Source of the DNA: Anopheles merus
Taxonomy: Eukaryota; Arthropoda; Insecta; Diptera; Culicidae
Length of the DNA: 64,000 nucleotides
NCBI RefSeq assembly: GCF_017562075.2
Contig: NC_054082.1
Location: forward strand, 22,115,460-22,179,459
Direction of reading: 5' to 3'
The position numbers and the translations under genes are program-made. Each line of letters starts with the position of its first letter. Position 1 is the first letter of the stretch. Shown one piece after another: positions 13,000-25,450 of this stretch. The notes under the pieces are model-generated. The model did not search any database, was not told the origin of the DNA, and saw nothing but the letters and a program-made list of their open reading frames with translations.

Positions 13000-15650
13000 A
13001 GCATGATAGTCGCAGCCATCGGAAGGCTTATTTTGTTATGAATTTTGATATTTTAATCGCACCGTATGATGCTGTAAAATGGTTGTAAATGTGAAAGCAA
13101 AGCATGTTGTTGCCCTCATTGCTCACTGGGCAAGCAGCCGGCAGGTTGTGGGAACGGGTGCGAGGAGAAAATGCGTTCTTAATTAGTTTAGAATTATCCC
13201 ATCCCACCACTCGGAGTGCGCGATTGCTTCTGGGTGGTGGTGTTGCTCGCTCCGTTTGAGGTGGTAATAAATCTGAATTTTAATTTTTAATGCTATAAAG
13301 TGAATACTTTTATAGCGCTCTGTGTGTGTGTTTGTGTGTGTGTCGGTGTACTTTCAAATACAAGCAGGTCTCTCTTGGGTTGGTGTAATATTTCACAGCG
13401 ATAGAAAATGAATTTTAGTGGCTACTGTTTAGAAAGTGTTTTCCGTTTTCGGAAATGGAATACATTTTCAAGGAGCAATTTATGTACTTCACATTCGAAG
13501 GTTATTGTGTAACAACTAATAGTCTGGTTTTAAATCAGCAGCACATATTCAGTGCCGCTAAAATCCTTCTGATTTAACCGATTTTAATTCCAAGTGGAAT
13601 TACAGACATCTAAAGGAACGCTTTGATCTGTTTTATCGTCCTTGTGGGTTCTGTAAGTGAAAGCGTTCTATAGAAAAATGTGTTTTGTTTTCTCTAACGA
13701 ATCATGACTCGTAAGCCATAGGCCAATAGCTTCTTTCATATTTTTCTTCGAAATGCTGCTTCGTTTTGTTTTTCGCTAAACTTAGCTAAACACTTGTCGC
13801 GTATTGACAATGCAAGAGAGGGCGACAAACAATAAGGCAAACAAATGAACGTGAAAGATGTGTTTGACATTTAACTTGAACTTCAACGATCCGGTCCCGT
13901 AGTACAATCGTCAACTCACACGACTTATAACAATATGTCCGTCATGGGTTCAAGCCCCGGTTATCGATACGTAAGACTGACAGCCACTTTCCGAAACTCG
14001 ATCGAATTCGGGAACGATCGTAGCGATTGTCAAAATGACATAAATTTTGGTGGTTTACTTCGATGTTTTTTATATAGTTTGCCATATTGCATATATAACT
14101 AAGCAGCAGGATACTCATGAAATAAATTAAAGTAACCGTTGTAACTAGGCAACGGCAACTATCGTTCTTCTTCGACCGAGTTTAGGAAAGTGGCTGTGCC
14201 TTCTTCTGCTATGGATAATCGAATAAGTGATACAAGCTTGATAACCAAACCCATTAGTGATAGAGGTGTGAGCCTTGATCCCAAGAAAAGTCATTGCCCC
14301 AAAATGAGGAAGACGATACTTTTGAACCTGTGACACATCCTTTACGTACAAAGGCACATACCGAAGGATTGTTCTTGATGCAAAAAGAGTTTAAAACGCT
14401 GTCAATGTGTGATGATATCATTCTGCCAATGGTTCGGCAATATTTCCGGATACTTTATGGTTCGACACCTTCGGATCTTACAGTACAGATATTTATAGTA
14501 CGTTCATATCTTTTGTGAGTAGATTATTGTATGCCAGAGATTGCATTCTTCTGTTATTGTTCATGGTTGCCCACATTGTTCACAACTACAGTTTTTGGCA
14601 TGATGCTAGTTGTTTGAAGGAATCTTAAATACGTCTGCTCTTGTACAAATATATTTAAATTGCTCTTTCATTTAATGAAATATTCAAATTGTTAATTATA
14701 ATTTCGTATATTCCTGCGAAGATAGACGTGAGACCTAAGCGGGTTTGAACATTTCTGCAGAATGCCAATACCAAGCAGCAGTTGTAGTGTCGGATATATA
14801 AGTAAAGAAGTAAGCAAATTGGTGATATACCTATTACTCAACATTCGTTTTGACCTCATTTTACGATCGCATTGAATGTAAGCTAATAAAGCTAATTATT
14901 ATAAACAATTTATTTCGAAACCTAAATTCCGAAACCATTTCGAAGCCAAACTCTGTAGAAAAAAAGACACTCCAGTACACTCCCTACTCCAAACCCATCA
15001 GTTGTGTATTTAACTGCGCTAATGCATTGGAGAAAAAAAAAACAAAACCCAAATTTACGCACAAACGTGCAGGCAAAAATAAATTAAACTTATTACTTAC
15101 TGTTATTGCCTCTTTCGCTCTTTTGCAACAAGTTAAAAACACATAAATATCAAAATAAACATCATCCCCAAACCCAAACTCACAGGGTGGAGGACTGACG
15201 CTATGGTGTGAGGAAGAACCAAAGCCAAGTGTGTCCTATCAATACATTTCTTCCCAGTTTTTTTTTTACTTTTTAAACCCCTCTCCCTCTCTCTCTCTCT
15301 CTCTCACTGTCTCCCTATCCCTTCCAAAGCTAATCTACTGCCCGACCTCAGAAAGAAAGTTTTTGTTTTCAATTTTCACGCTCTTTACAAGCGTATTACT
15401 TTCATTATTTATTGGATCGGTAGGAAACAGGAAAGTAGTAGGAAAGAACGAAAGGAACACGGCAGCCCCAAAACGCGCCACGCAGACGGCCGTTTCTTTT
15501 GGTTTTGTTTTAAGCGAAAGCAAAACGCTTCTGAAATTTAGCTTCAAAACTTCAAGTTCAATTATTACTAACCGCCTCGTAGGATTACTTTCGACACTGT
15601 TTTCAATTTGACGCTAAACAAGAACCTTCAGTCGCACCTTCTCCACGTTC
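13000..15650. other. AT-rich island 2 with SINE copy 2
   Basis: AT-rich DNA carrying SINE copy 2, a CT microsatellite (15,281-15,306) and A/T runs. The 14,145-14,518 part has short open frames on both strands but nothing recognisable. Confidence 0.6.
13889..14040 (+). mobile_element. tRNA-derived SINE, copy 2 (3' truncated or diverged)
   Basis: The same head as the 6.2 kb copy is seen in the opposite orientation: A box TAGTACAATCG at 13,900-13,910 and B box GGTTCAAGCCC at 13,947-13,957, with the shared phrase GTCATGGGTTCAAGCCCC. Similarity continues through ATACGTAAGACTGAC and then fades, so the body is diverged, truncated or from another subfamily. An intact tRNA gene is excluded because the sequence does not fold into the 3' acceptor after the B box. 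Confidence 0.75.
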
Positions 15651-17869
15651 TAGCATTGGAAGGAACTGGGAAGGGGCCGAGGTGGAAGCTAAGAAGAAAA
15701 AAACACACACCAACAAGCAAAGGATGGCTTCCCCTGTGCTTACCCTCGCTTCTCTCAAAACGCTGAACGCTGCAAGACGTTACAGGAATTTTAAAATAGT
15801 ACAGCAAAACAATCCGCCAACAAAATAACAACCTTTCCAACCAAAAAAAAAAAAAACTCAACAACAACACTCCAACGACGAGTAGCAGCAGCGGGTGAAG
15901 CTGACGTAAAGCCAATCTGCCCCGGGACGTGTGTGTGGGGGAGTTGGGACGGGACAGTGGAGGGCTTGTGTTTAATTTATTATCGATTTCTGCTCCTTTC
16001 TACAAACAAATCGAAGGTGAAGTACTTTTTGGGTCGCTCGCTTTGAGCAGCAGCCTGGCAGCAGCACAGCAGAATACACACGCCGCAGCCGCGCATGTGT
16101 GTGTCTGTGTGTGTCTGTGTGTGTCTACTTTACTTCATTTTCTCTCCACTCACGCGCTCGTTAAATATATTAAAAGTTGGCAAAGTTTAAATTATTACGG
16201 CATCTCGACGCACTGGCACCAGGTGGCGAAGGATGGCGGCGGCGGCGGCAACGGCCGAGGCGACTGCGGCTGTGTTCGGTCTGTCCGCCATTTTCTCCTC
16301 CCTCTACGCACTCTACCTCTACCACTCCCCCACTCCCCTCTCCCACACCCGTTTGGAGCCAGCAGCCAAACGGTGTAAGCAAATGGTGCCAATGCCATAC
16401 ATTTCATCCCCCGGGTGTTTTCCTGTGTGTGTGTGTGTGTGTGTACCTGTGCGCTTCTGCCTGGCTGCGCCTCCCCACGGTGTGCGCCAGTTCTTAATCG
16501 AAACGCTCCGTTTACGTGTGTGTGTGATTCGTATAATTTTTTTTTTGTACTTCTCTCCCTACTATTGATATGCTCCTCCTTTTTTTGCTTGTCCAAGTCC
16601 AATCGATGATATTTTTGAGTATTATCCAGCTTTCAGCCATTCAGCTCCTCCAGGCTCCACAGCAACAGCTTTCCAGCCACCGCCCACCGCCCCACACAGA
16701 CGCTCCGGAAACAGGGGATTCAGTTCGTTTCAGTGAACCGTTTAATTGCATATCGATTACCTGCTGTTATTTGTCAGTGCCGTACGCCTTAATTTTAATT
16801 TTGTTCGCTATTTTTTTTTTTCGCATGGGTTTTACATTTTTTTTTCGGTTCGGTTCGGTTGCGCGCTCGAAGCGATCGGAGCGCGGTTGCGGCAACCCGG
16901 GGGAGGGGGGGGGGAGGAAAGATTTAAGTAAGGATTTCTGTTTAATCTTATCCCAGCGCAGTGATGCAAACACACAGCGCCAACAAGCGGCAGCAGCAGC
17001 AGCAGGATAAGAGATGGTGAAGTCTTTACAGCACAAAAAATCGAACCAAAAAGCCTCCCGCGACCGACGGTTTTGCATGAAAAACGAGCCAGAATATACG
17101 AGGAGTGAATGGAGAGAGGAAGAAAAACGAACACATTATTATTAAACCGAACCGAGCGCAGCACACAGAAGCCGTTTGTGTAATGAAAATTATCCTTCTC
17201 GAGGTCAACTCCCATCCTCCCCATCCTCCCCGCTTGAGCAACTCTCAGGCGAACGAACGAACGGGGCCGCCGCCCCAAGGTGGAATGGTTTAGTGCAGTT
17301 CAATTTTCTTTCCCATTTTTTATTTTTTTTTTTGCAATTATTTCTCCCGGGTCGTGGCTCGGGCTCTAGGGCCGGAAGGAAGGGTATCAGAGCATCAGCC
17401 TTGAGCGTGCACAGGCTGACACACACACACACACACAGCATGTGACAATTTTAGCTTCCTGCTAGCGGAAGTGGAAAATTGCGGAAACGATATTCACCAT
17501 CGTTCGCTCGAAGAGGCAGAGAAGAAGCGAGAAAGCGCGGTGGTACGGGGGAACAAGACATCCCGCCCGTTTAAGTCATCCCCCGGTGCCGGGGATGCTG
17601 ATCATAAAGCAAGAAAAGCATTAACAAACCTTCGCCATTTGTTGCCCTTCTGCTGTTGCCAAACCCCCCTGTGCGCCCCGTTGTTTTAACGAGATTAATT
17701 TCAGCAACGACGACATTTCATCCCGCGAACGGCGTTCGATGCAAACGATGCGGTCGTGCGCGTCTGGAAAAGGGGCCACTGGGAAAAGGGCCTGATGGCG
17801 CAGTTTTCCGCCGCGTATGATCGCTTATCGTATACGCATTAGAAGATGGTAAAGAGCGCTTCAATTGTT

Positions 17870-17913
<44 letters not shown>

Positions 17914-18850
17914 ACACACATGCAGACAGAAATGCCCGTAAGATGGTCTTGTTTGGGTTGATTCTCTCCCAACTCCAAGCTTGGTCCCCGCTGTCCGTTT
18001 GAAATCACTCCATATACCCGGACGCCCCATCGCTAAAATGCACCACTTCCCACAGCACCGACCAATCTGCTCCGTGGAGGTGGCAAATGGTTCATAAAAT
18101 GCAACATTTCGTGGTGGCATAAAATTATCCTCCCCCTTCTGCGTGAGGCGAGTGAGTGCGCCACCAGCCGGGGCCTTTTTGCGTGGCCCTTTTTTCCGAA
18201 CGCGCACGGGACGCACGCCACGCACGGGCTGTCCTAAGTACGGGCAGTACAACTCCCGGCGCAGGGCGCAGGGATTCACATTGTCCGATTGTTTGACTCC
18301 TCCTCCTTCCACCCTCCTCCTCCCCACCTTCGTTTGCATAAATGTTGCGTTGTTGTTGTTGTTGCTGTTGTTACGATTTTCTCCAGCGAGCTGGATGGCT
18401 TTCGAATGGTGTTGATGATGGTGATGGTGGTGATTGCGCTGATGTTTCGCCAGTACCGGGGAAGTGGGTGTAGGCCCGATGCCACCCGGCACCAACCGGC
18501 TAGGAAGTGGAAATGAGTTTTTTATTTAAATTTTTCTTTTGCCCTACGCAAACGGGCGGGAAAACGGGCCCGGCGCAACGGTGCGCGGTGGTAGAGGGAA
18601 AAAGCGAAACAACAAAAAAAACGAACCGGCGTGGCGTAGTGTGCGCCAAATTGAATTCATTTTGTGGTGTCGGATCAACGGGGGAATGGTGAGCTGATTC
18701 CGATTCAGAGTTTGTGTGTGTGTAGCAGGAAAACTGCTTGTACCAGCGGTACCAGTAAATTGGAAAAAAAAAACATACACACACATATACACACAAGCAT
18801 TGGGGGACTGGGCGGCTTTGCTTTACTTTTCCGGTCCCCTTAAAATGTTA
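15651..18850. other. Upstream intergenic DNA, no gene seen
   Basis: Low-complexity-rich sequence with TG/CA runs, T and G runs (16,810-16,912) and a GTT/TTG run (18,345-18,371). Frames of 135-208 codons here translate these repeats. Confidence 0.65.
17872..17919. repeat. (AC)n microsatellite with one interruption
   Basis: Thirty-seven bases of AC repeat are followed by GA and a further short CA run. Confidence 0.95.
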
Positions 18851-18856
18851 AAAAAG

Positions 18857-18884
18857 CGACCGCTGTTCCTTAGGGCAGCGGTCG
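18857..18884. repeat. Perfect 9-bp inverted repeat joining two facing hAT-type ends
   Basis: CGACCGCTG (18,857-18,865) and CAGCGGTCG (18,876-18,884) are exact reverse complements separated by 10 bases. The right arm is the terminus of the hAT-like element. The left arm would be the end of a second such element facing it. Confidence 0.7.
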
Positions 18885-19634
18885 GCAACCTGTGATTCCG
18901 CCATTTCCGATATTCGACCCTTAAGTAAGACTCTACAGCACTGATGTCTGAATAAACTCTGCAAACTCGACGTTAAAATCAGCATATAAAATCATTTGCT
19001 AAACAGTTGAGCTGCAGCTTGGATTGAAACATAAACTATGCAAAAATTAGGTACATCTGTTGGTGCTTTTCAAAAATGTGACTCTCATTTCGATTGTTAA
19101 ACAATAACTCGTTCCAAGTGTTTCACACACATCTTTTGATGCGACAGGAAGACAACTTGTTTTAGATTAATGATCCATTGACAGCGGGAGAGGTCGGTAA
19201 ATTAATGTTGTCAATTAAAAAAAAAAGGATCTTTGATGCGTTGGTAACATAATGTTAAGCATGCAGATTTTGAAACCGTTCCTTCTTAATAAAAAATACG
19301 CATTTAAAACATGCAGATGTATTTATAGTTATTATGTTATTAAGTGTTTGTTTGAAGGCATAACAACTAACTGTATCGAATGTAATTTATCGAAAAATGG
19401 AAAGGTTTTATTAAATTAAACCGTACATTTCGTAGTTAAAACAGATACAAATATAGACCAATGGAATATTCACTTTTCTTAATATTGTGAAGATCATCCA
19501 TGCGAAAGGCTTAAAAGTTCGCATAACAGCATAAAGTATGTTTACATTTTGCTCCTTACCTAAAGTTTTGATTGATATCCCACAAGTAATTGAGACTTTT
19601 AGCCTCCTACAACTCAAAAGGTTGCTGATCACTG
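18876..19634. mobile_element. Short non-autonomous hAT-like element with terminal inverted repeats
   Basis: The left end, CAGCGGTCGGCAACCT, and the reverse complement of the right end, CAGTGATCAGCAACCT, agree at 13 of 16 positions, in the style of hAT termini. The 759-bp interior is AT-rich and has no transposase-like frame, so it is a MITE-like relic. The 8-bp flanks (CCTTAGGG and CTCGAAGG) agree only partly, so the target duplication is decayed or the ends are slightly misplaced. Confidence 0.65.
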
Positions 19635-22259
19635 CTCGAAGGGATAAACAGAAAAAAAGATCCCCGCACTGCACTATGCCATTGCGGCAGGACACCAACC
19701 CATCTCACCCTTCTCAATGGACACCAGGGCCAACAACAACACAAACAAAACAAAAAAGTCCCCCACAGTTGGCAAAATCTCAGCAAGCGGGAAAATCTGC
19801 GCAACGAAAAACAACAACCAAACAACAACTACCAGCTGACGCCATCTGGCGGTAATAGACTGTAACCGTTATTCCCCAAACGTCGGGGAGTTTTTCCGCA
19901 CCGTCTCCGCATCACCCGCTCCGGCCTACTGCGACTGTACCGTTGTTTGGGTGGGAAGGGTCGTTGGTTGTACGCGAATTGCCCGATAGTAGTGTGTATT
20001 GCAATGAAGATATCACATCTGCACCCGCGCCCGGTGCACAAGAGGAGGGGGAGAGGGAGAGGGAGAAAAAAACTTTATTTCCCACACCTTGTTTCCCCGA
20101 GACGCAACCAAACCAATGCGCACACTGGCCGGGATGTCGCAGTCAGCCCCCGTTGGCTTGGTCGGTGGGTGCAGAAAATGTGGAAATTTATTCATCAATA
20201 ATGCGTTAAAAATGGACACTTAAATTGAATAAAACTGTTCCCTAACGGGACTTTAGCTCGGGCTAGCCTGCGGTCCTGAACTTCCGCTCTCCGCTTTCTC
20301 GCGCGCCTCTTTCCCTCTTAGGACGCCCGAGCAAGCCAGTCAGTTTTTAATCACTGCTTTGAATAATTTAAAGGTTTACGGTGTCGCGCGCCTGTGATGC
20401 CGGTTCCCAAAATCGCCGTTTCCATCGCCCGCCCGCCCCACCCATTCCAAAGGGCGAACAAATCCCCTTTGGTGGTTCTGCGATATGCTCTCCAGATCTC
20501 AGATGTTTCTTCAACACCAATTTGGTGTTGGTCCCCTTGCTGGATTTAGGAACATGCCAGCCAGCGCCCTTCCTTTTCCCAGCTTAGCGACCAAATGTGG
20601 CTTGCCCGGCTGCTGTTGAGCTGTATCGGGGGGGAAAGCCCTCCCTCCCATTCGGAAGCGGCTGCTGCTGGTGAATGAGTTTAGCGTCTCCGGCACCGGT
20701 TTGATACCATCTCCGGCCCTGGTGGTGGTGGTGGTGGTGGTGTCACCATCACCAATGATTGCCAACGGAAGGCTTACTACGCTCATTACGAAAAGCTGAC
20801 GCCAGCAGCCGGTATCCTTTTGGCCATCCCCCTTAAAACCCTTCCTTCGCCGCCGACGGGACACAAGGACAATTAGCTTGCGAGTGCGGGCGATAGGCAG
20901 TTTTACGTCCCAGCGCTGGTGTGCTGGTTTCGAAATTAGAAACACTTCTTCAATCCAGTTGACAGGCGCTACACCATCGGGCTGTACACCCTGGCAACCG
21001 CTCATGCACCCCTTTCGCAGGTTCCGCCAGCTTCCAGCTCGAGCCCGGGAATAAAGGGGTTGTTGGCTCCGGTAAAAGAAGTCACTCGGAGCTGCTTATT
21101 AACTTTACAACCATAATCCTAAAACAATTCCACGCCATTCGGTCCTCGAGCACGGAGAGGGCGTGAAGTAAGGCGCACGCTCTCGCCGTTTGGTGCCTGC
21201 TGGTTACTCTGCTTCCGGGTGTTTTTGGGAAATAAAGTTGAGCGGGAATTGGACGAGCGGGATTGTGGTGAAAGGAACGGGAACAAAGAACCGCTGAAGC
21301 GTGCAGAAAATTGATGTACAATCGCAAGACGAGCCCGCGTAGTTTATTTCGAACTAAAGGGAAAACACTTCCGGTACATTGGTACAATTTCCCCAAAAAT
21401 CCCGAAAAATCCCCACGCCATGGCTTCACGCCGTGGCTGGACGTTTCTTGGCAGAGTTCGGCAGCGACAGGAGTGTAGAACTCCACCGCTCGACCTCTGT
21501 TGATACGCACCTCAAACTACGGCGAAGGCGTGAAGGCTTCGTCCCTATCTTTCCGGGAAGATCTTTCCCACCACAGCCACAGTGCGTCCCTTCGACGACT
21601 TAGTGTCTTGGAAGCGGTGCGTTGTTTTTCCCCAGCTACGATTGAGCACTGGTGTGGTGAAAGTTGACAGTTGACGAGTACTCGACATGTTGTTTTCCCC
21701 CGAACCTTTCCCAGTTGCCCAAAGAACAAAAATTGTGTGCGCAATTTTCTTCCGCACATAATGACACTACGGGATGGCCGGCGGGTTTGTTTTCCTCGGT
21801 AAGGATATGTGGTGAATTGAAATTCCCCCGGTTCCGGTCTCTCGAGCCCGGTTGGGACCGCTGAAGTGCCACTTGAATGCTGTGTGGACACACAAACACA
21901 CGCTGCCCGTGTCACAGAGTGTCTGTTCGGTGATGGTTCGTGCACGCAGCGGTAATCGGGCGGTACAAAAACAACCGTTTTTTCTGTTGTTTTGTTCTTA
22001 TTTTCCCCCTCCGTCTAATGCGAAATCGTGCGAAAACCCGTGTTCATTCCCCTCCTGGCTAAGGGCTCTCATCTGGCTGCCCGTCCCGGTCCCGGACAGG
22101 GTGCACAGACACGCGTGGAATATTGCGACGGGTTCTGTCCTCGAGAAGCAGTGGTACGATTTTACGACCGATTCCGGAACCGAAAATTGTCATCAATTGA
22201 TGCAGATAATCTACACCATCATCAGCATAAAATAAATTTTATATCGACACTCAGACACC

Positions 22260-22262
<3 letters not shown>

Positions 22263-22324
<62 letters not shown>
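22263..22324. repeat. (AC)31 microsatellite
   Basis: Sixty-two bases of pure AC lie in the upstream intergenic DNA, followed by an imperfect AGACACAG tail. Confidence 0.97.
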
Positions 22325-22330
<6 letters not shown>

Positions 22331-24261
22331 AGATTGGGTGCGAGACCGGTATACCAGTCGGGGCGTGGAAATGTGATCGTGTTCCGAGATGGTTCGCTCG
22401 CTAATAAGAGCAGCAGCAACCGGTAGTCGACGTAGCAATAATAATACCGTAAAACACGACCGACTTGGCTTGGGATGACTCTGCCGTTTGTTGTGTGTGT
22501 GTGTGTGTGTGTCGCAGTGCAAAAAGGGTGTGTAAAGTGTGACAGGACCCGGCAGGATGCAACTATTCTGCACAGTGAGAGTGAGAGGAAGAGCGTGCGT
22601 TCGCGCGCGAACGAGACTGTGTTGCGTAGCGGTGACTTCCGTTTGCGCAAATTTCTCTACTGTTGCTTCGATCACGATCTCGGGGCCGTACCGTTTTTAC
22701 TCCGGGGGTTTGCTGTGTTTGGCCCTGCTAGTTTGATTGTTTGTTTTGATGGTTTCCGAGATGGTGCCGGCAGAAGAGCGCCTCTGGGTCTGTTGATGGA
22801 ATTGATAGTTTGTTATTCCTTGCTGTTTTTAAACCCCCACCAGGGTACACCCGATTATCCCGAGTGAATTGTTGTTTGAGAGGTGATCGGGCGCGCGCGC
22901 CAGCGGCCATTTACAGGGCAAAAAGGAATGTGCACGAAACAGGGAAAACGGGGTTGGGGTGACCGTTAAGAACAGCCATGGGAAAAAATATGCTTTCCGC
23001 CGCGGTTCGGCCGTTCGGTGTTGGCAGCGTTTCAATTGCAGTTTTGGAAGCGGATGCGTGCTCTGGCGACATTTGATACAATTTCTATGACAATGCGAAA
23101 ACAAAACGCACGCTTTAATTGCAAAAAGGGCCTCGGTGCTCAAATGGTCGGGCTGCATTTTTCGCACCGTCGATGCCAATCAAACTTACGTGACGCAGAA
23201 AACGGACAAAAAAAAAAACAACAACAACCGAACCGATCCTTGCGTCAGGCCACTTTAAAACGCGGACGCATCGTTAAAGCTTGCTCGTACAAATATACTT
23301 ATATATCGATTGCATCGCAGGGGCGGGCGAGAGACACATGCTTACAACGGTCGTCACAAACCAACAACAACAACAGCAACAACAACAAAAACCTGCCTAT
23401 CATCCTCGGCCCGGCCCTCGAGCACGAGGATTTCGATGCGTTATCCACAGCTACTTATCCACTTCGTTGACCCTGTGCTGCTGCCCGTGTGTATTCGCCC
23501 CGCGCTGGCTCCGACTATAATACTTCATTTGTCACCTGTCAAGTTGTCAACGAAATCGATGGATCAATATCGATTTTTTCGAGCCTTTCCGGAGTGACCG
23601 GTAAGGATCGGGGTGCTCTGGGTGCAACGTCCTTCTGGGGGAGGGAGGGAAAGACACAGGTGACCGCTAACCCCGTTGTGCCATGTTGTGCTCCTTTTTT
23701 GCTCTCGATGTTTTATCCGTGTGTTAATAATCCAATTTTTTGCCTTTTTTTTGATGCTGGAACCGATGCTGAATGCAATCCCCTCCCGTGTGCCATACTC
23801 GGAGGAGTTTGAGGAGGAGGAATTCTTCTAAAAATATGAGTTCCTCCCCTTCTGCTTCCTCTCTTTCACCTCCCTTAGTGAAACATCTCTTTAAGGATGG
23901 CTGATGTATGCATGATGGATTCTTGCATATTTTTTGGTGTTTTCATACTCTATCTTCATCTCTCTGGGACGCGCTTTCGTCAAAGTGCAATTTGGTTGGG
24001 CTGGTTTGGCGTTTCCTGGGATGGCGGGGGAGGGGAACCACGGGCCAAGCATACATTTATCAATATTTCATCCCCGCGAAAGATACCACGGGTGACCACC
24101 GGGCAATGCCGTCGAAACCCGGCCACGTCAAATGACTCGACTTGAGGATGAGATTTTGTGTGTGCTTTTTTGGTCCTGTTTTTTGTTGCGCATCGAATAG
24201 CGCAGCGACTCCAGCCAAATTTCGTACATATATCCGCGAAGTGCAAAAGGTACACTGGCCA

Positions 24262-24262
<1 letters not shown>

Positions 24263-24296
<34 letters not shown>
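24263..24296. repeat. (AC)17 microsatellite
   Basis: A pure 34-base AC run in upstream intergenic DNA. Confidence 0.95.
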
Positions 24297-24298
<2 letters not shown>

Positions 24299-25450
24299 GA
24301 CCTCGGGGCGGCCATTTGAGGGGGGGCATTTGGGTTTGGTTGGCTGTTTTGTATCCTTTTTGGTTTTTGTTCAACTTTTTAGCCATTTTTTACCCATCAG
24401 TTTTTATTTCGATTTGCCATGTTATCCGTTTTATTTTGTTTTTTGCCCTGTTGGAAATTGAGTTTAGTGATTTGCATTTGCAATCTGCTTGCAGTCTTTT
24501 TTGTGTAGTGTTTTTTTTTGTGCTGCATTTTTCGGACGAGCAGCTTTATTTCTGACAAGCTTCAAACTTCTGACCACGACCCGGTCCTGGTCCGGCGATC
24601 TGCCACGGTGATGTTGATGATGATGCTGATGGGCCCGCTGACGACCTACATTAATTCATACGGACACTAACACACATACACACATATTGAGAGGCTCACG
24701 CACAATTGATGATGTACAGTGAAACAGTCTAGTTCCTGTCCGAGGAGTGCGTGTGTGTGTGTGTGTGTCACAGGTACCTTTCGGTTCATTAATTTAGTGG
24801 GAAATTTATGAAGTGTACGCGCTCGCGCTGCGGTGTACATAGTTGATCGATTTTTTGCTCTCCATCTCTCTCTCTTTCTCTCTCTTTTTACACGTTATTT
24901 TGATGATTTTCTTTTGTTTTGATTCCGATTTTGGCACTACTGCTCAGCCTTCAATTTATCTAGTGCGCCCGCCGGCGGTAATAGAGTTTGTTGCTTTGTT
25001 GGGTGTTTGGATTTCGCTCGGCTCGGGCGACGGATTTTGGCTAGGTACCTCGGATATGGAAATGAAAGCGCAAATGGTCAATAAAAAATGAAAGCCTCAT
25101 TTTTTCATCCCCCCCTGCCGGGGACCGTGGTGGTAGTGGCCGTGAGCAGTTTTTCCGGTGTGGCACAAGCGTTAAACACAGGCGCGCAACGGCACCAGCA
25201 GCAGCATTGTTAAAGAGAGCTTGCGACGGGATCGATAAAAGGTAGGATACGGCCGCCGTGATGGTACTTTAAGCGAATAAATGTGTTTTGTTCTTATGGT
25301 CGGCTGTAATTTGGGCATATATTTTAAGATCTGCGCAAAAATCGATAGTAACATTTGTTTTCTTGCGTACGGTTAAAGGATGGCTCTGTCACGGCTTTTG
25401 GGTAGCTTTAAGTGAAGCTTTTTTTTGGTGCTCTAATGCTGACGCGTTTA

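Larger units (their letters stand above)
19700..25450. other. Upstream intergenic DNA, no gene seen
   Basis: Mixed-GC DNA with microsatellites, a GGT run (20,718-20,741) and a near-perfect palindrome at 20,512-20,530. An AAATCGAT/ATCGATTT inverted pair lies at 23,553-23,576. No transposon or gene is recognised. Confidence 0.65.

Noticed and set aside
13889..13965. Intact tRNA gene
   Set aside because: A and B boxes are present but the acceptor and anticodon arms do not pair, and a similar head recurs at 6.3 kb, so it is a SINE.
14459..14469. B-box-like GGTTCGACACC, possible tRNA or SINE
   Set aside because: No A box at a suitable distance upstream and no cloverleaf.
17869..18495. 208-codon reverse frame
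   Set aside because: It ends in a Cys-Val run from a CA microsatellite and contains His and Asn runs from trinucleotide repeats.
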